A stretch of 64,000 bases of DNA from Eonycteris spelaea (GCA_003508835.1 PUFA01000057.1:9994501-10058500); one strand, 5' to 3'. Shown: positions 25,230 to 36,687, counted from the first letter of the stretch. The notes: generated by a model not told the origin, from the sequence alone. Numbers and translations: made by a program.

Positions 25230-26565
25230 TTCTATATTCCAACCCAAGAGTTAGATAGAGAATGATCAAAAAGTGAATTTTCATAGAAGTCTCGAAAATA
25301 AGTAACATTTTTCTATTCCTTAGAACTTGACAATATCTGAAAATTCTTTGAGAGGCAGTATTTATTAGCAAGGAAAAGCTCAGGTCTTGAAAAATACTGC
25401 TCTGTCAAAAGAAAACTAGTCACATGAGAGAAAGGCTAGTGCCAGAGCTTGCCCAAGAGGATGTCCTGCAGTTTCTGGAGGGCAATGTGAAGCCATTTCC
25501 CCTTTGTGCACCCTTCCTCCAGTGCCCATAAAGTTCTAGATCCTTCCTTACTAAGAGGTAGTTCTGCCTAAGGAGTAACTTATGTTTGAATTGCTCATAC
25601 TCCAGCCCTTCTTCTAGCAGAGCTATGAAGTGTCATATTAGATGGGGTCTAATTAATTATCCCTATATGATAATTTAATAAATGATTCTATTATCACCAT
25701 TAGAAGAGGATTTTGGTGTTTATCCCACATGAGCATTAATGTAGAATTTTAGGTATTTTATAATCCTAGGCTAACACTAGAAAAATTCTAAGGACCTCTT
25801 TAGGTATAATTTTTGACTGAACAACATTCTTCAAAAATGGTTCTCCATTCTTTAAATTGGCAGAGGACTCTAGATTTTAAAAGGTCCTGTTCATAGTAGG
25901 GCAACATGATCTTTCCTGTCCATTTCCTTTCCAAAGCATGTCTGAAACCCATTCATCTTTTTTTCTACTGCTGCTGTGACCAATGGAAGAAAGTCCCCTT
26001 TTCAAGGACCACAAGTGAGATTCTCCCTTTCTGTGTCATGGATGATTAGGAGATTGAAAATGAGTATTAACAGGGCAAGCTTTTATGCTGCAGCCAGAGA
26101 ATGGAGAAGCAGGAGAACAGGTCTCAGATCAACTTCTAGTCCTTTGGAAGTGGAGAGGTGGCTAAAATAGAATAGTAGAAATAAAGAGGAGGTTTAGATA
26201 AATAGGTAGGAAGAATATTCACAGATTTTCCAGGCAAAGGGACGTACTTTCTTGGAATCAGGGTTCCACCCTCTTTATGTTACTTTATGGTCTCGTCCAT
26301 CTGTTTCCATGGAGATTGTGAACTGTAATCGTGATGGAAGGTGTGTTATTTAGCCTGGGGATTGTATTCTAATGAGCTTTAAAATCTTTTGAAGGTCATG
26401 TAGACAGTCATCTTGATTTCAACTGGTTTCAGCTAGTCTTGGCAAGTTCTTAATTGCTGACCTGGGCCTCCTGTTCTCAAAGATAGAGTTAGAGCTGGGA
26501 AGAGGTTCAGCCAGGCCCCTTAGACCTTCATACAGGCCCTGTAGGCCTGTCACAGGGTAACACTA
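25230..26565. other. No recognised feature
   Basis: About 1.3 kb with no family-level match that I can defend. The last part, 26280-26480, is free of simple repeats and could be conserved sequence. No gene signal is seen. Confidence 0.4.
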
Positions 26566-26569
26566 CTAC

Positions 26570-27185
26570 CACCTATCACACCATTGTTGTCTCCAAAGTA
26601 AATTACCTCAAACTTCTACTACATACTCCTCCAAATCTAGTTTCTGCATAAACTATGTCATCTAACTCAAATTAGCCTCTATTTCAAACCTTCAGTGCCT
26701 TTCCATAACACTAAAAGTAAAAATCAAATGCTTCACCATGTGATAGGTCAGATCTTTTCCATTCCCTTTGACATGCTCTCTGACCTCACTCACTGTGCAT
26801 GGCCTTCTCTCAGCTTCCTGAACAGCCCGAGTTCTTTCCCACTGGGAGCCTCTTGCCCAAGCTATTACTTCACCAGACACACCTTATGCCTATGTTTATC
26901 AAACCTCTGATTAACTGTAACCTCTTCATAAAGTATCTGACTTCTTTATCTAATGCAGCCCTTCTCTTTATTATCCTCTATCTAAGCCTATCATTTGTAC
27001 CTTCATAACACGTAAAATTTTGCAATCATCCTATCTTGTCTACTTAGCTGTTCTTTGTGTATCTCCTCCATTAGAATGGAAGTCCCTTGAGGGCACAGAA
27101 TAAGACATTTGCCATTTTATTCAATGTCTTAAATGTGCTTTACATGTTTTGGAAACTCAAGAAATATTTGTTAAATGATGAAAGA
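26570..27185 (+). mobile_element. LINE-2, sense, 3' part
   Basis: The C-terminal coding relic and 3' end of LINE-2 are readable in order: 'gacatgctctctgacctcac', 'catggccttctctcagcttc', 'ttccattcccttt', 'agaatggaagtcccttgagg', 'gcacagaataagacatttgc' and the tail 'aagaaatatttgttaaatga'. Frames at 26695-26910 and 26799-27008 fall inside it and are not genes. Confidence 0.7.
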
Positions 27186-27369
27186 ACTAAAAGAAAATAA
27201 TCTTTCTTATTTCTTATCCTTTAACTTATTCATCTATGTCCTACTCCTTCATATCATTGAAATAGGATCCAGGTAGCAATCTTCACTTAACCTCCTTCTG
27301 GAGACAACTTAGGGCCATTCTTAACTCTTAACATGTGAAATTTGGAGCTAGGAAAGGAACTCCAGATGA

Positions 27370-27560
27370 GTTAATAAGCAGGGCAAAAAATATTAAGCAC
27401 TAAGTGTCATGCATCCTGCTAAACATTTAACTTTGTAGTCCATACAACAACACAGTAAATTAGGAAACATTATTCTTTCCATTCTATAGATTCAAAAAAT
27501 TGGAGCTCAGAAAAAATAAATACTTACCCAAGAGACCTAACTAATACGTGTTGGAAATAG
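27370..27560 (-). repeat. MIR SINE, antisense
   Basis: 'ttaagcactaagtgtcatgc', 'tgctaaacatttaactttgt', 'attctttccattctatagat' and 'gagctcagaaaaaataaata' are the reversed MIR order. Diverged. Confidence 0.65.
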
Positions 27561-27849
27561 TGTTTTGACAGGAGATCTTCCCTGCTAACCCACTTCTTTA
27601 TAAACCTCAGGAGAGAATATGATTTCATGAATATACTTCACAGAATTAGCTAGGATGTCAATACTAATTTTTATTGGTGGTTGTGACACATTTCAGGCTT
27701 TGTATTAAGAATGCTGGCCACTCCAAGCCTTTCCCATCCTGCACTTATACAATCATGTGTTTTTAAACCAAAATAAAGGATTTTGCACTTGAATAGGGTC
27801 ACATTCATTTTAGTGGCTCTTGCCTGAAGTCTTTGAAGTATCAGTTAAT

Positions 27850-28060
27850 GTTTAGAGTGAAAACCTCATGAATTCTCAAGCAAGACAGGCCTGGGTTACA
27901 GCCCTAGTCCACAAGTTAAGGAATGTGTAATCTTGGACAAGTTATTTAACTTTTCTGAACTCTACTAATCTCCTGAGTAAAATGAGAATGTCAAGTATAG
28001 CTTTGTTTGAGAACTAAAAGGATGGTACCTGTAAAGCACATTGACATGCACTTTACATGC
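27850..28060 (+). repeat. MIR SINE
   Basis: 'caggcctgggttacagccct', 'gtaatcttggacaagttatt', 'taacttttctgaactctact', 'gagtaaaatgagaatgtcaa' and 'ggtacctgtaaagcacattg' match the MIR order in sense orientation. Confidence 0.75.
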
Positions 28061-28079
28061 AAGCCTGCACCAGTGTCAA

Positions 28080-28955
28080 TTTCCCAGCTCCTGTCCCATG
28101 CATTAACTAGCTCCTCCAGCTGTGTTTTCTGAGCTTTGCACACAGTAGACTTTTGTTCTATAGTTTCTGAATTATCCATCAAGTAAACTGCTCCCAGAGG
28201 TGACAGACTTTTAAGGGAAGTTGTCTCTTCCTTTATACACTTCTCTTCATCCTAAGGATAAACTCTTACATATTTACGATCCAAACTGCTTTGGATTGTA
28301 AGGAATATGAACAACATTGTCCTACTGCAGCTAGAGTTTTTCCCCCCCTTTTGGTGGTGTTACTGGCATTATACTCTATTTTAAGCCTCTGGGCCATCTG
28401 AATAAATGTTAGCATGAACATGAAAATTAATGTGTCTGTCAATGTGAACAGAAAATTCAGAATTGGGAGAAGTGAAAAACCTATGAATTTACCTTCCATG
28501 CCCAGAAGTGACCTCATGCAAAAGACAGTCAGCCGCTTATAGATCATGGCTTTGAGAAGCATGAAAATATCTCTTGCATTGGAAAGCCCCCTGTCAGATT
28601 TTCCAGTGTTTCTAAACTTTAACAGGATGTGACTATTACCCAAGGATACAACCATAAACACTCTAAGAGCCTACCTTATTTACACTGAATAATTTGTCTG
28701 ATTAATTCATAATTACCTACTGTCACTTAGCTTAATGATGAAAGGGAAAAAGTCATCCTAGGAGGAAGGCAATCAGTGAATTGAAGAAGCAAGGGGAAAT
28801 TTCTGGACTTATAAAACCAGAACAAATCTAAGATAAAATGGCACAGAAGGGGCTGTAGGAGCACCCATATATGAGAGATCAGAGATGGTGGAGTCAGAGC
28901 AAAGGACAAGGGCCTCATCTTCAGGTGGATTGGGGCTCAAGGCTAAGTAATTGGT
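28080..28955. other. No recognised feature
   Basis: About 0.9 kb. The longest minus-strand open frame in this part of the window (28266-28661, 131 codons) lies here. It has a hydrophobic stretch but no recognised domain, no obvious homologue and no splice or poly-A context, so I treat it as chance. Confidence 0.4.
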
Positions 28956-28959
28956 TGGA

Positions 28960-29193
28960 GGGACCCATGAGAACTCTCATACATTGCAAGTGAGAATGTA
29001 AATCATTGTGACCACTTTCAAAACCTCTTTTTTCAAAACCTCATAAGGTACCTACTTATGCTGAACATACACACACTCCACGGCATATCAGTTCTACTAC
29101 GGGAATATTTCTAGTAGAAATCTGTACATATTTTCACTAGAAAATACATATACAAACTGCTCACAGCAGTACTAGTTGTAATAGTCATGTATC
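28960..29193 (+). mobile_element. LINE-1 3' region, part 1 (split)
   Basis: Sense LINE-1 ORF2 C-terminal sequence: 'gagaactctcatacattgca', 'agtgagaatgtaaatcattg', 'agttctactacgggaatatt', ending at 'ctcacagcagtactagttgt'. The element continues after a MaLR LTR at 29535, so the LTR is the younger insertion. Confidence 0.75.
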
Positions 29194-29534
29194 AGTTTAC
29201 TGGGGCAGCCATAACAAAATACCATAGACTGAGTGGCTTAAACAACAGAAATTTATTTTACCATAACCCTGCAGGTTAGAAGTCCAAGCTCAAGTTGTTG
29301 GCAGAATTAGTTTCTTCTGAGACCTCTTTTGTTGGTTTGCAGATGGCCTTCTTCTCCCTGTGTCCTAATCCTTTCATATAAAGAAGTTAGTCATATTAGA
29401 TTAAGGCCCAGCCTAATGACCTTATTTTACCTTAATTTCCTCTTTAAAGGCCCCATCTTCAAATATGGTTATAGTCTGAGATACTTGGGATTAGGTTCTT
29501 AATATATAAATTTGGAAAGAGACAATTCAGCATA
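29194..29534 (-). mobile_element. MaLR (MST/MLT1-type) LTR inserted in LINE-1
   Basis: The plus strand starts 'tgtatcagtttactggggca' and continues 'gccataacaaaataccatag', 'actgagtggcttaaacaaca', which is the reversed 3' end of MST/MLT1-type LTRs. It ends 'tgggattaggttcttaatat ... tataaca'. Flanking LINE-1 sequence resumes in register on the other side. A clean target-site duplication was not found. Confidence 0.75.
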
Positions 29535-29935
29535 TAACAAACTTCAGACTAAAGCAACCCAAATATCCAGCAACAATAGCATGAAGATATGCATTCACAC
29601 AATAGCACACTATATGGATGGATACAGTTATAAGCAACATTATGAATTACTCTCACAAAAGCAATGTTGAATGAAAGGAATCAGACTCCAAAAAGTATAT
29701 ATCATATGCTCCCATTTACATTAAGTTCTAGATAGGCAAGACTAACTCATAGTGCTTAGAAGTCAGAATAGTGGCATCTTGGGGGGTAAAAGAATGGCCT
29801 GGAAGGAGCATGGTCAGCTTCAGGTATGCTGATGAGTTGGGTGTAGGTTACACAGGTGTGTTCACTTTGAGAAGAAGTTTCAAGATGCACACTTATGATT
29901 TGTGCTTACTCAGTGTGAATGTTACATCTCAGCCT
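29535..29935 (+). mobile_element. LINE-1 3' UTR, part 2 (split)
   Basis: Continuation of the LINE-1 begun at 28960: 'aaagcaacccaaatatccag', 'caatgttgaatgaaaggaat', 'gtcagaatagtggcatcttg', 'ggtgtaggttacacaggtgt', then the 3' end 'tgatttgtgcttactcagtg'. Confidence 0.75.
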
Positions 29936-29939
29936 AATA

Positions 29940-30370
29940 GGTAGAAGAAAGAAAAAGAACTAAGTAGTTGCATACCAGGACAGAACAAAACAAAATGTTG
30001 TCTACCAAAGTAGTTTAGTAAATTATTCAAAATGCTTTTTGTTGAACCCTCCTCATATTCTCCAAATTGGGAACTTATAAAAAGGCAGCTGTTTGTCCTC
30101 AGGTAAAGACCCTTTGAAGAGTCTTCCTAAGTACATGAAATCTTTGGAAGGGAGCAACTTGAAAATGTACTGGACACACATTATTCTTTTGCCAAGAGGA
30201 ACAAAAAAAAAAAAAGCGCCACTAAAAACTCCAGGAAAAACAAACAAAAAGTAAATAATAAAGTCATGCTCCAAATAGAAAGCAAATTAGAATGTTGTAA
30301 TTTTAAACAACCAATGGAACAAAAAAAGATAAGCCATTTAACTTTGATTTTAGGATAAATTTTACTTAAT
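29940..30370. other. No recognised feature
   Basis: AT-rich sequence between the LINE-1 tail and the first copy of the local duplication. A poly-A run lies near 30203-30215. No gene signal is seen. Confidence 0.4.
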
Positions 30371-30375
30371 TGACA

Positions 30376-30635
30376 TTAGACCCATGAGAAAGAAATTTTA
30401 ATATCAGAACATTAATTGGTCTAGCAGTAAACAGTATTTTTATAATCATAAAATGCAAATTACACATTTTGGTTTTAAAATTATGAATCTAAACTATGAG
30501 CAAAATATGAAAATTTAATTGTTAGTACAGAATAGAAGGCAAAAGCTAATAACTGATGTGAATTAATGATGTGAAATAAGAGTAGAGCTGATAGAAGTTC
30601 CAGGAGGCAGGAAAGTTAAGGAGGTAGCCTTTCTT
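30376..30635 (+). repeat. Direct duplication, copy A
   Basis: About 260 bases beginning TTAGACCCATGAGAAAGAAA and ending with 'gcctttctt' recur almost gaplessly at 31630-31888, offset by about 1,254 bases. Identity is about 90% by eye. I do not recognise it as a known repeat family, and it looks like a local segmental duplication. Confidence 0.85.
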
Positions 30636-31124
30636 TCATTGAAGCAGGGTGTGTCAGGTTCTGGTTTCCACTGGTGGCTTAACTGATTAAAACTAGGGAT
30701 AAAAGCATAAGGATATTTTTAAAAGCTGTAATGGTAAATGAAAGGGAAAAAAAACTAAAAATAATGTTATAACTATCAATCATTGTGAGGAAGAAGAAAG
30801 GAAAGAATAAATATTGAGATATCTCTCATAATGAAGAATCAATGTATTTTTGTCTAACTTTGTTAAATATTCAGGAATTTAATTAGCCAGTTGTCAAACC
30901 ACCAGAAGCTTGAAATCTGCCATGGTGAGAATGATACATCACAAGAAGTTAACAAAACTATGAATTAGGAAGCAACCATGATAAGGCCTACAAACAGTGT
31001 TGGTCAAAAGAGGGAGATTCTTCAAAGTAAGTCTGGGCTGGAGAAGGGTTAGCAGAGGCGACTGTGAATGCCTTTGTTGCTACAAGTATACATCTTTGTA
31101 AACATATATAAGTATTTACAGTGT

Positions 31125-31235
31125 ATTATTTATTTCTATTATTTATCATGTTACTTATCCTTATATTTTTATTATATTATTTTATATATTTATTTTAAAT
31201 GGATATTTAAAATAAATATTTTTTAATTACCAAAA
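31125..31235. repeat. AT-rich low-complexity stretch
   Basis: About 110 bases dominated by 'tattatttatt' and 'ttattttaaat' patterns between the two duplication copies. It may have helped slippage or recombination. No other feature. Confidence 0.7.
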
Positions 31236-31629
31236 TCATGAATAAATATCTTTGAGACCTTACTACATGCATGTCATCATGTAGGCAATTTATATGTGAT
31301 GCTGACTTTGGTGGCACATAAGATTATAATGCTGCTCATAATTGATGACATTTATAATCAAAAAAATAAGGAATATATACATTTTTCTTTGTAAAATTGG
31401 AATTATATTTATTATAACTTCTTTTTCCTTATGCAGAAAAAGTACTTTTTGAATTGAATCGAATTAACAGCAGGTGTTAAAACAACAGCAAAATATTTCT
31501 GGTCAAATTCATTCACCAGAACACTGAGCCCTCTACTTTCCCTACTTTGAGTTACCACGAACCATTCTCAAATGATGAAACAAAGGAAAATTAACAAAAA
31601 AGGGATGCCTGATACAATACCATTATTTG

Positions 31630-31888
31630 TTAGACCCATGAGAAAGAAATTTTAATATCAGAACACTACTTGGTCTAACAGTAAACAGTGCTTTTATCAT
31701 CATAAAATGCAAATTATACATCTTGGCTTTAAAATTATGAATCTAAATGATGAGCAAAACATGATAATTTAATTGTTAGTATAGAATAGAGGGCAAATTC
31801 TAATAATTGATGTGAATTAATAATGTGAAATAAGTTAGAGCTGATAGAAGTTCTAGGAGGCAGGAAAAGTGAGGAGATAACCTTTCTT
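31630..31888 (+). repeat. Direct duplication, copy B
   Basis: The partner of copy A. It starts at the same base (TTAGACCC) and its similarity stops at the same 'cctttctt'. It is followed at 31887-31903 by TTGTAAACATATATAAG, a 17-mer that also occurs at 31096-31112, between the copies. After it, 'agggtgt' again resembles the sequence following copy A. Confidence 0.85.
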
Positions 31889-32319
31889 GTAAACATATAT
31901 AAGAGGGTGTCCCAGGGAATGAATACTCACCCAGATATATGCTTTCCATTTGTGAAATGATTCTAGTTTTTTGCTTTCTTCCATCTACTTCCCAAACTGG
32001 GGGCAGGTTGGGGCGGGGGGTCCTGCTTCCACTGTCTTTGCAGTATACTGAGCACACAGAGCTGCTCCCTTGGGGTAGGGCTGTGGACATGAAGTTTGTA
32101 CTCAGAGCTTATGAACTTTCTGGGAGAATTCCCCACAGGTTGGGGCTAATCCCAGGGAGTTCGTTCTCAACTCCAAATTCATTAATTTTCTGAGGCACCT
32201 TAGGAAAATAAGTGATCCTAGGGTCACTGGCCTTGGAATATCATTTCCTTTCTGAGATTTGTTTTTGGAAGGCAAAGGATGGCAGTAAGCAGAGTGGTGA
32301 AGGCTTCAATTCTGTCTGT

Positions 32320-32490
32320 ACTTTTTGATTTAGAGTGCATAGTGTAATTTCTCAACACCTCAGTTTCCCCACCTGGAGTCAAGGGAAATAATGCCTCTTT
32401 TTCAAGCTAAGATTGAAGGTTAAGTGAGGTCCTGCATGTAAGGCACCCACCACAGTTCTCTGCTCAAAATATAGTCTCTGCTGTTACTCC
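32320..32490 (+). repeat. MIR SINE
   Basis: 'gtgtaatttctcaacacctc', 'agtttccccacctggagtca', 'gttaagtgaggtcctgcatg' and 'aaggcacccaccacagttct' follow the MIR core and 3' part in sense orientation. Confidence 0.65.
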
Positions 32491-32499
32491 CTGGAGGAG

Positions 32500-33810
32500 G
32501 GAACCAAAGAAGCCGAGAGTAATAAAGGATTGTGAACTTTCAGAGACTGAAAAAATATGAACCATAATCTAGTCCAAACCCCTGTTCGACAAAAATGAAA
32601 AGTAAAATTCTGACCCAGGAGGTGACTTTCATAAAACCAGTGCAAGTTTGTTGGCTAAACTGGATTGAATACAGCCCACAGACTTTCAAACCAAAGCTTC
32701 CTCAATATAATTTGTAGAGATTTCCTATGAGAAATGTAGCAACCACAAATGGATTTTGACTAGCTGAGTTTTTCTTTCTTTCTTTTTAATATACCAACCT
32801 GAAGGAGTGTGGCTCAATCTTTTAATATTTCTAATGTGGGCCACTTTGGCCAAAGATGGTTAAAATAGAAATCTTAAACTTTCTTCCTCTTTTAAGGTAT
32901 AGTTTTAAATATAAAGCTTAAGTAAAGATGGAAATTCAAATTAAAAGGCCAAAGGAGAAAAAAAAAAAAGAATACCAAAGAATTAGCAGATAAACATTTT
33001 GTTTTTCATAGGAAAATAATTCTTCATTCTATTTTACAGCTGATCATAACTGGTGCGATGAATGACACTTTCTGTTAGTGTCATGCTCTTTAAGTTATGT
33101 AAAAACCTGGTTTTGCATGAGAGACTCTGGTGAAGTAGTTATTGTCAGTGTCTGTGCCTGATTCTGCAGCACATTGTGTCCCAAACTTCCAAGTTTCCTC
33201 TGGAACCAAAGCTGGGTACACAGAATGCCTCAAGGTTGATAAGCAGTCTGGCTCTGAATTATTAGATTCTCACCATCCCAGACAGTGACACCGCTCCTCC
33301 CCACACCTCACCTAAGACCACCCCAGCCCAGGCTGAATCATTTAGATCTTGGACCAGAGAGAGAAAATTTCTAAGGGTTCAATCATGGCTCTCCCACCCC
33401 ATAACTTTTGCCATATCTGACTAACACTTATCCTTTACTTATTTTTTAAATCAACTTATTTTCATTAGTTCTATACCAATTTTATCTGGTTCCTAAGTGA
33501 AACATCAAGACAAACATGGGTTAATTATGCTAGTTAAATATTTTCCTAAAATAGAGTAAAATAAGTAAGAAAATAATGTCTTCCTGAGATAGAGGAAGTG
33601 TTTAAAAGTACTTATGCTTCATCCCAATTGTGTGCTGGGGCTTAACATGTGTTAACACTTGTGGAACTGTACACCAAAAGAAAAACATAAGAAAGAAAAC
33701 ATTGTTTTCCAAAAAAATTGTTGTGGGAGTTAAAGAAAGTTATCTGGCCTATTTTCATACAAAATTTAGAAGGATTGCTAATTATGAAAACCGTGAATCC
33801 AGAGGTGGCA
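32500..33810. other. No recognised feature
   Basis: About 1.3 kb without a repeat I can name. A poly-A run lies near 32960-32970. No coding or RNA signal. Confidence 0.4.
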
Positions 33811-33814
33811 AGGG

Positions 33815-34730
33815 GGAGGTGTGAGTTGCAAAGTTTTCGTAACAGCCTAGCCAACCTACATTTTCGGTGTAGCTGCGAGGGTCACAGAGCCCTGGGAAAC
33901 CTGCAGCTGCCAAGGCCACCTACTGCAATAGCTCCTGGAAAAGCCGCCGGGGACCTGCATGTGCATCCCTCTTGTCCTCTCCCTCAACCACTGATGTTTC
34001 ATTACAAGGACCTTGGTTTTGATGTCCTAGTGTCAGAAACCCACAAACAAAAACTTGATAGGATTCAACACAAGGTAAGGCCCTTCTCGATGTAACGTTG
34101 AACTGCATTTTGTTTCCTTTTAGCTACAAAACCAGAGTCACAAATCTGCTGGGCTCCTGAATATACAGGAAGCTGGATCAAGCAAAATGGAAGAGTGGCT
34201 TTCTGATGCAGGAGAGGCCCAGGCAACTTTATCCAATTGCTCCGTTTGCAGGAGCAGAAGCTGTACCTGTTTTGTTCCTGGTTTTGCATTTGCCTAGGGA
34301 GTGTCGGGGCCACACTCACTGTACAAGACATCCACCTGTAGCTTGCTTGCAGCACATACTGTTTCCTAGGGCACTCATCTGTTGAAGGTGATGGGAGGGG
34401 GAGGGGGGCTGCTGTCACCTGAAGTCTCTGCCTGGAGGCTTTTTCTGGGCCACACAACAAGCCTGAAGCCACAACAGACAAGAAATATGTGGATAAAGAT
34501 CATTGTTAAGTACATTCTACCTAATTTCCCACAGGTCCCCAGAGAGGCTGAGCTGCATTTCCCACGTGCTCAATAGCAGAACTTTTGTAGTTCCATTCCT
34601 TCCCTACAACCCCTGACCCACCAGGTATTCCTGAAGTCACCTCCCAACTAAACTCTTTGAACTTGACTCCCGGCCTAAGGGTGTGCTTCTGGGAGAAACC
34701 AGCCCAAAGTGCAGCTAGACACACTTATGT
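33815..34730. other. GC-richer block with overlapping open frames, unassigned
   Basis: Local GC content is higher than in the surroundings and several frames are open on both strands (33718-34095 plus; 34065-34481 minus, 138 codons). None shows a recognised domain or repeat-protein motif. Overlapping open frames on both strands are expected where stop codons are rarer because GC content is higher. A donor-like 'caaggtaagg' occurs at 34071-34080 but no matching acceptor or exon is convincing. It could be an unrecognised LTR. Confidence 0.3.
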
Positions 34731-34734
34731 GCAC

Positions 34735-35435
34735 ACACATACTTGCACACATGCATGCTTTCCTGCAGATGATCTTGCTCCCTCATATACAAACCCCCTT
34801 CTCTTGACACTACCATAGAAAGGGTGTCTGTCACAAGTGTTGTGATCCACCCCTCAAAACCTGTCTGTCTGGGATGTGGCATCTTTTCTCCCTGCTTACA
34901 TGGAATAGTGCAGGTGACAACTGTGAAATAGACCTCTGTGGTTGGTGCTCATAAACACAATATGTAAATGAATCTGGTTTTCCTTCCAACACACTTGACC
35001 TTTTGCTTTAAATGTAGTGTTATGCAGCTTTGAATCTGCATAACACTGTGTGTATCTTGCAGACTTCGTCCATGGACTCTGTAGCAGCTGATGAAGAATT
35101 TGCCTCACTCCAGGCCTGGTGAAAAGTGGAAGGTTCAGGTGAAAAACACAAAATGGAAGGGAGCAAGAGAATTCCAGAGTCTCCTATAATGCTGCAGAGA
35201 CATTTTTCTATTTACTCTGACTGCTCCAGGGTGGGATTCCATCAAAAAAGAATGGCAGGTTTCAGACCATACCCCTGGATAGGCTCTCCTTTAGACTGTG
35301 ATAGCAGAACGGCTGTTCTTAATCAGAAACATTACCAGGAATCATTGGCTCATACCACCTGCGTACTTGCTTGCTGGCATTATCAGCCACACCAGGATTC
35401 AAAAAAGCTGCACATATTTCATTTGCTTTTTCCTA
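34735..35435. other. No recognised feature
   Basis: About 0.7 kb with no repeat that I can name and no coding signal. The frame at 35126-35440 has no recognised content. Confidence 0.4.
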
Positions 35436-35439
35436 TCTG

Positions 35440-35670
35440 AAGTTGCTGAGCATTTATTCAAGGTTTACTAAGTGCCTTGCCTGGCAGTAAATAAAGTTCT
35501 CTTGGGAGGCTTATTGAAATAATCCTCCCAAGAGCTCGTTGGAGGTTCTGCCAGTATGATCCAACCTATGGATGAGAAAGCTGAGGTTTAAAGAGATGAA
35601 GTAACTTGGACAAAGCCAACAGGGAGTACCTGGTAGAAACCAGGTCTTCTTAGTTTAGAGATTCCAATTT
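35440..35670 (-). repeat. MIR SINE, antisense
   Basis: 'gagcatttattcaaggttta', 'ctaagtgccttgcctggcag', 'gatgagaaagctgaggttta', 'aagagatgaagtaacttgga' and 'gaaaccaggtcttcttagtt' give the reversed MIR order. Confidence 0.75.
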
Positions 35671-35758
35671 AAACATAGTGCTAGCTGCTCCTTAAAAATC
35701 ATCCCCATTCCCTCTCTTCATTTGACTTAATGGCCATGTGGGATATACCTTTTCAAAG

Positions 35759-35988
35759 CAGCAGTTCTCAACCCTTTTGGCACCAGTGACCAGTGTTCCT
35801 ATGAGAATTTAATGCCTGATGATCCGAGGTGGAACTGAGGCAGTGATGCTAGTGCTGGGGAGTGGCTGTAAATACAGAGGAAGCTTCGTTTGCTCACCTG
35901 CCTCTCACCTCCTGCTGTGCAGCCAGGTTAACAGGCCACAGACTGGTACCAGTCCACAGCCTGGGGTTTGGGGACCCCTGCTCTAAGG
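35759..35988 (-). mobile_element. MER1-like hAT element, copy 2
   Basis: The left end CAGCAGTTCTCAACCCTTTT and right end 'ttggggacccctgct' are imperfect inverted repeats of the hAT-Charlie MER1 type. Inside are 'gatgatccgaggtggaactg' and 'aatacagaggaagcttcg'. The last phrase is shared with the copy at 2846-3073, so both belong to one derived subfamily. No transposase. Confidence 0.8.
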
Positions 35989-36379
35989 GCATTATTCTTC
36001 TCAGAAACAGTTACATGTGTGCTACAGGGCGTGTGAAGCTGCAGTTACAGTAAAGACATATTCTAGAAAAGTCACATTTACTTGACAATTGAAATGTCAT
36101 TTTCACATTAAAGCAAATGCACTCTGGTTGCTGATATTAGTAATCAAGATTTTCATTGACATGCTTATGTTCTTTTCAGTGTACATCTCACTAGCAGGTG
36201 GTTCAGCCTTCACTTTCTACTCACCTGAGCCCTTCTGCCCTTCATATATCTCTCCTCACTCTGACTCTAATTTCACAAAGTACCCACACTTGATCCTACA
36301 GCCAGAAGCCCATGACGTTGGTTATTTGGAAACATACACAAGTCTGTAGAGTGAATCTACATCTTCTGATCTTGCCACT

Positions 36380-36685
36380 CTCATTTCTTCAGTCAGTTCA
36401 CACTGAAATGCCCACCACATGCGAGGCATAGTGCTAGCCACAGAAGACTCCGGTACTTAACAAGGTGGACATAGTCTCAGACACATGGGCCAAAATACAG
36501 AGACAGACAATGAAAAAAGATGACATTTGTGAATATGTAATTGCACATTATAAGAGGACCACAGAAGAAAAGTTTGTGATGAGAGATTAAAACTTGAATA
36601 TGAATATTATTGGGTGGACCTGGAAGGCTTCTTGGAGGAAATGACACTGGAAAAGACCTTAAAGAATTAGTTGGTGAAGACTGGG
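36380..36685 (-). mobile_element. LINE-2, antisense, part 1
   Basis: 'gcgaggcatagtgctagcca', 'aacaaggtggacatagtctc' and 'tgggtggacctggaaggctt' followed by 'cttggaggaaatgacactgg' give the reversed LINE-2 3' region. It is interrupted by a MER5-like element and resumes after it. Confidence 0.7.
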
Positions 36686-36687
36686 AC

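Noticed and set aside
28266..28661. 131-codon minus-strand open frame with a hydrophobic stretch
   Set aside because: No recognised domain, no Kozak or splice context and no poly-A signal. A frame of this size is expected by chance in 64 kb read six ways.
34071..34080. Donor-like splice site CAAG|GTAAGG
   Set aside because: No matching acceptor, exon homology or conserved frame. Such strings are frequent by chance.
34065..34481. 138-codon minus-strand open frame
   Set aside because: Overlaps open frames on the other strand, which fits raised GC content rather than coding. No domain or homologue recognised. Kept only as part of an unexplained block.
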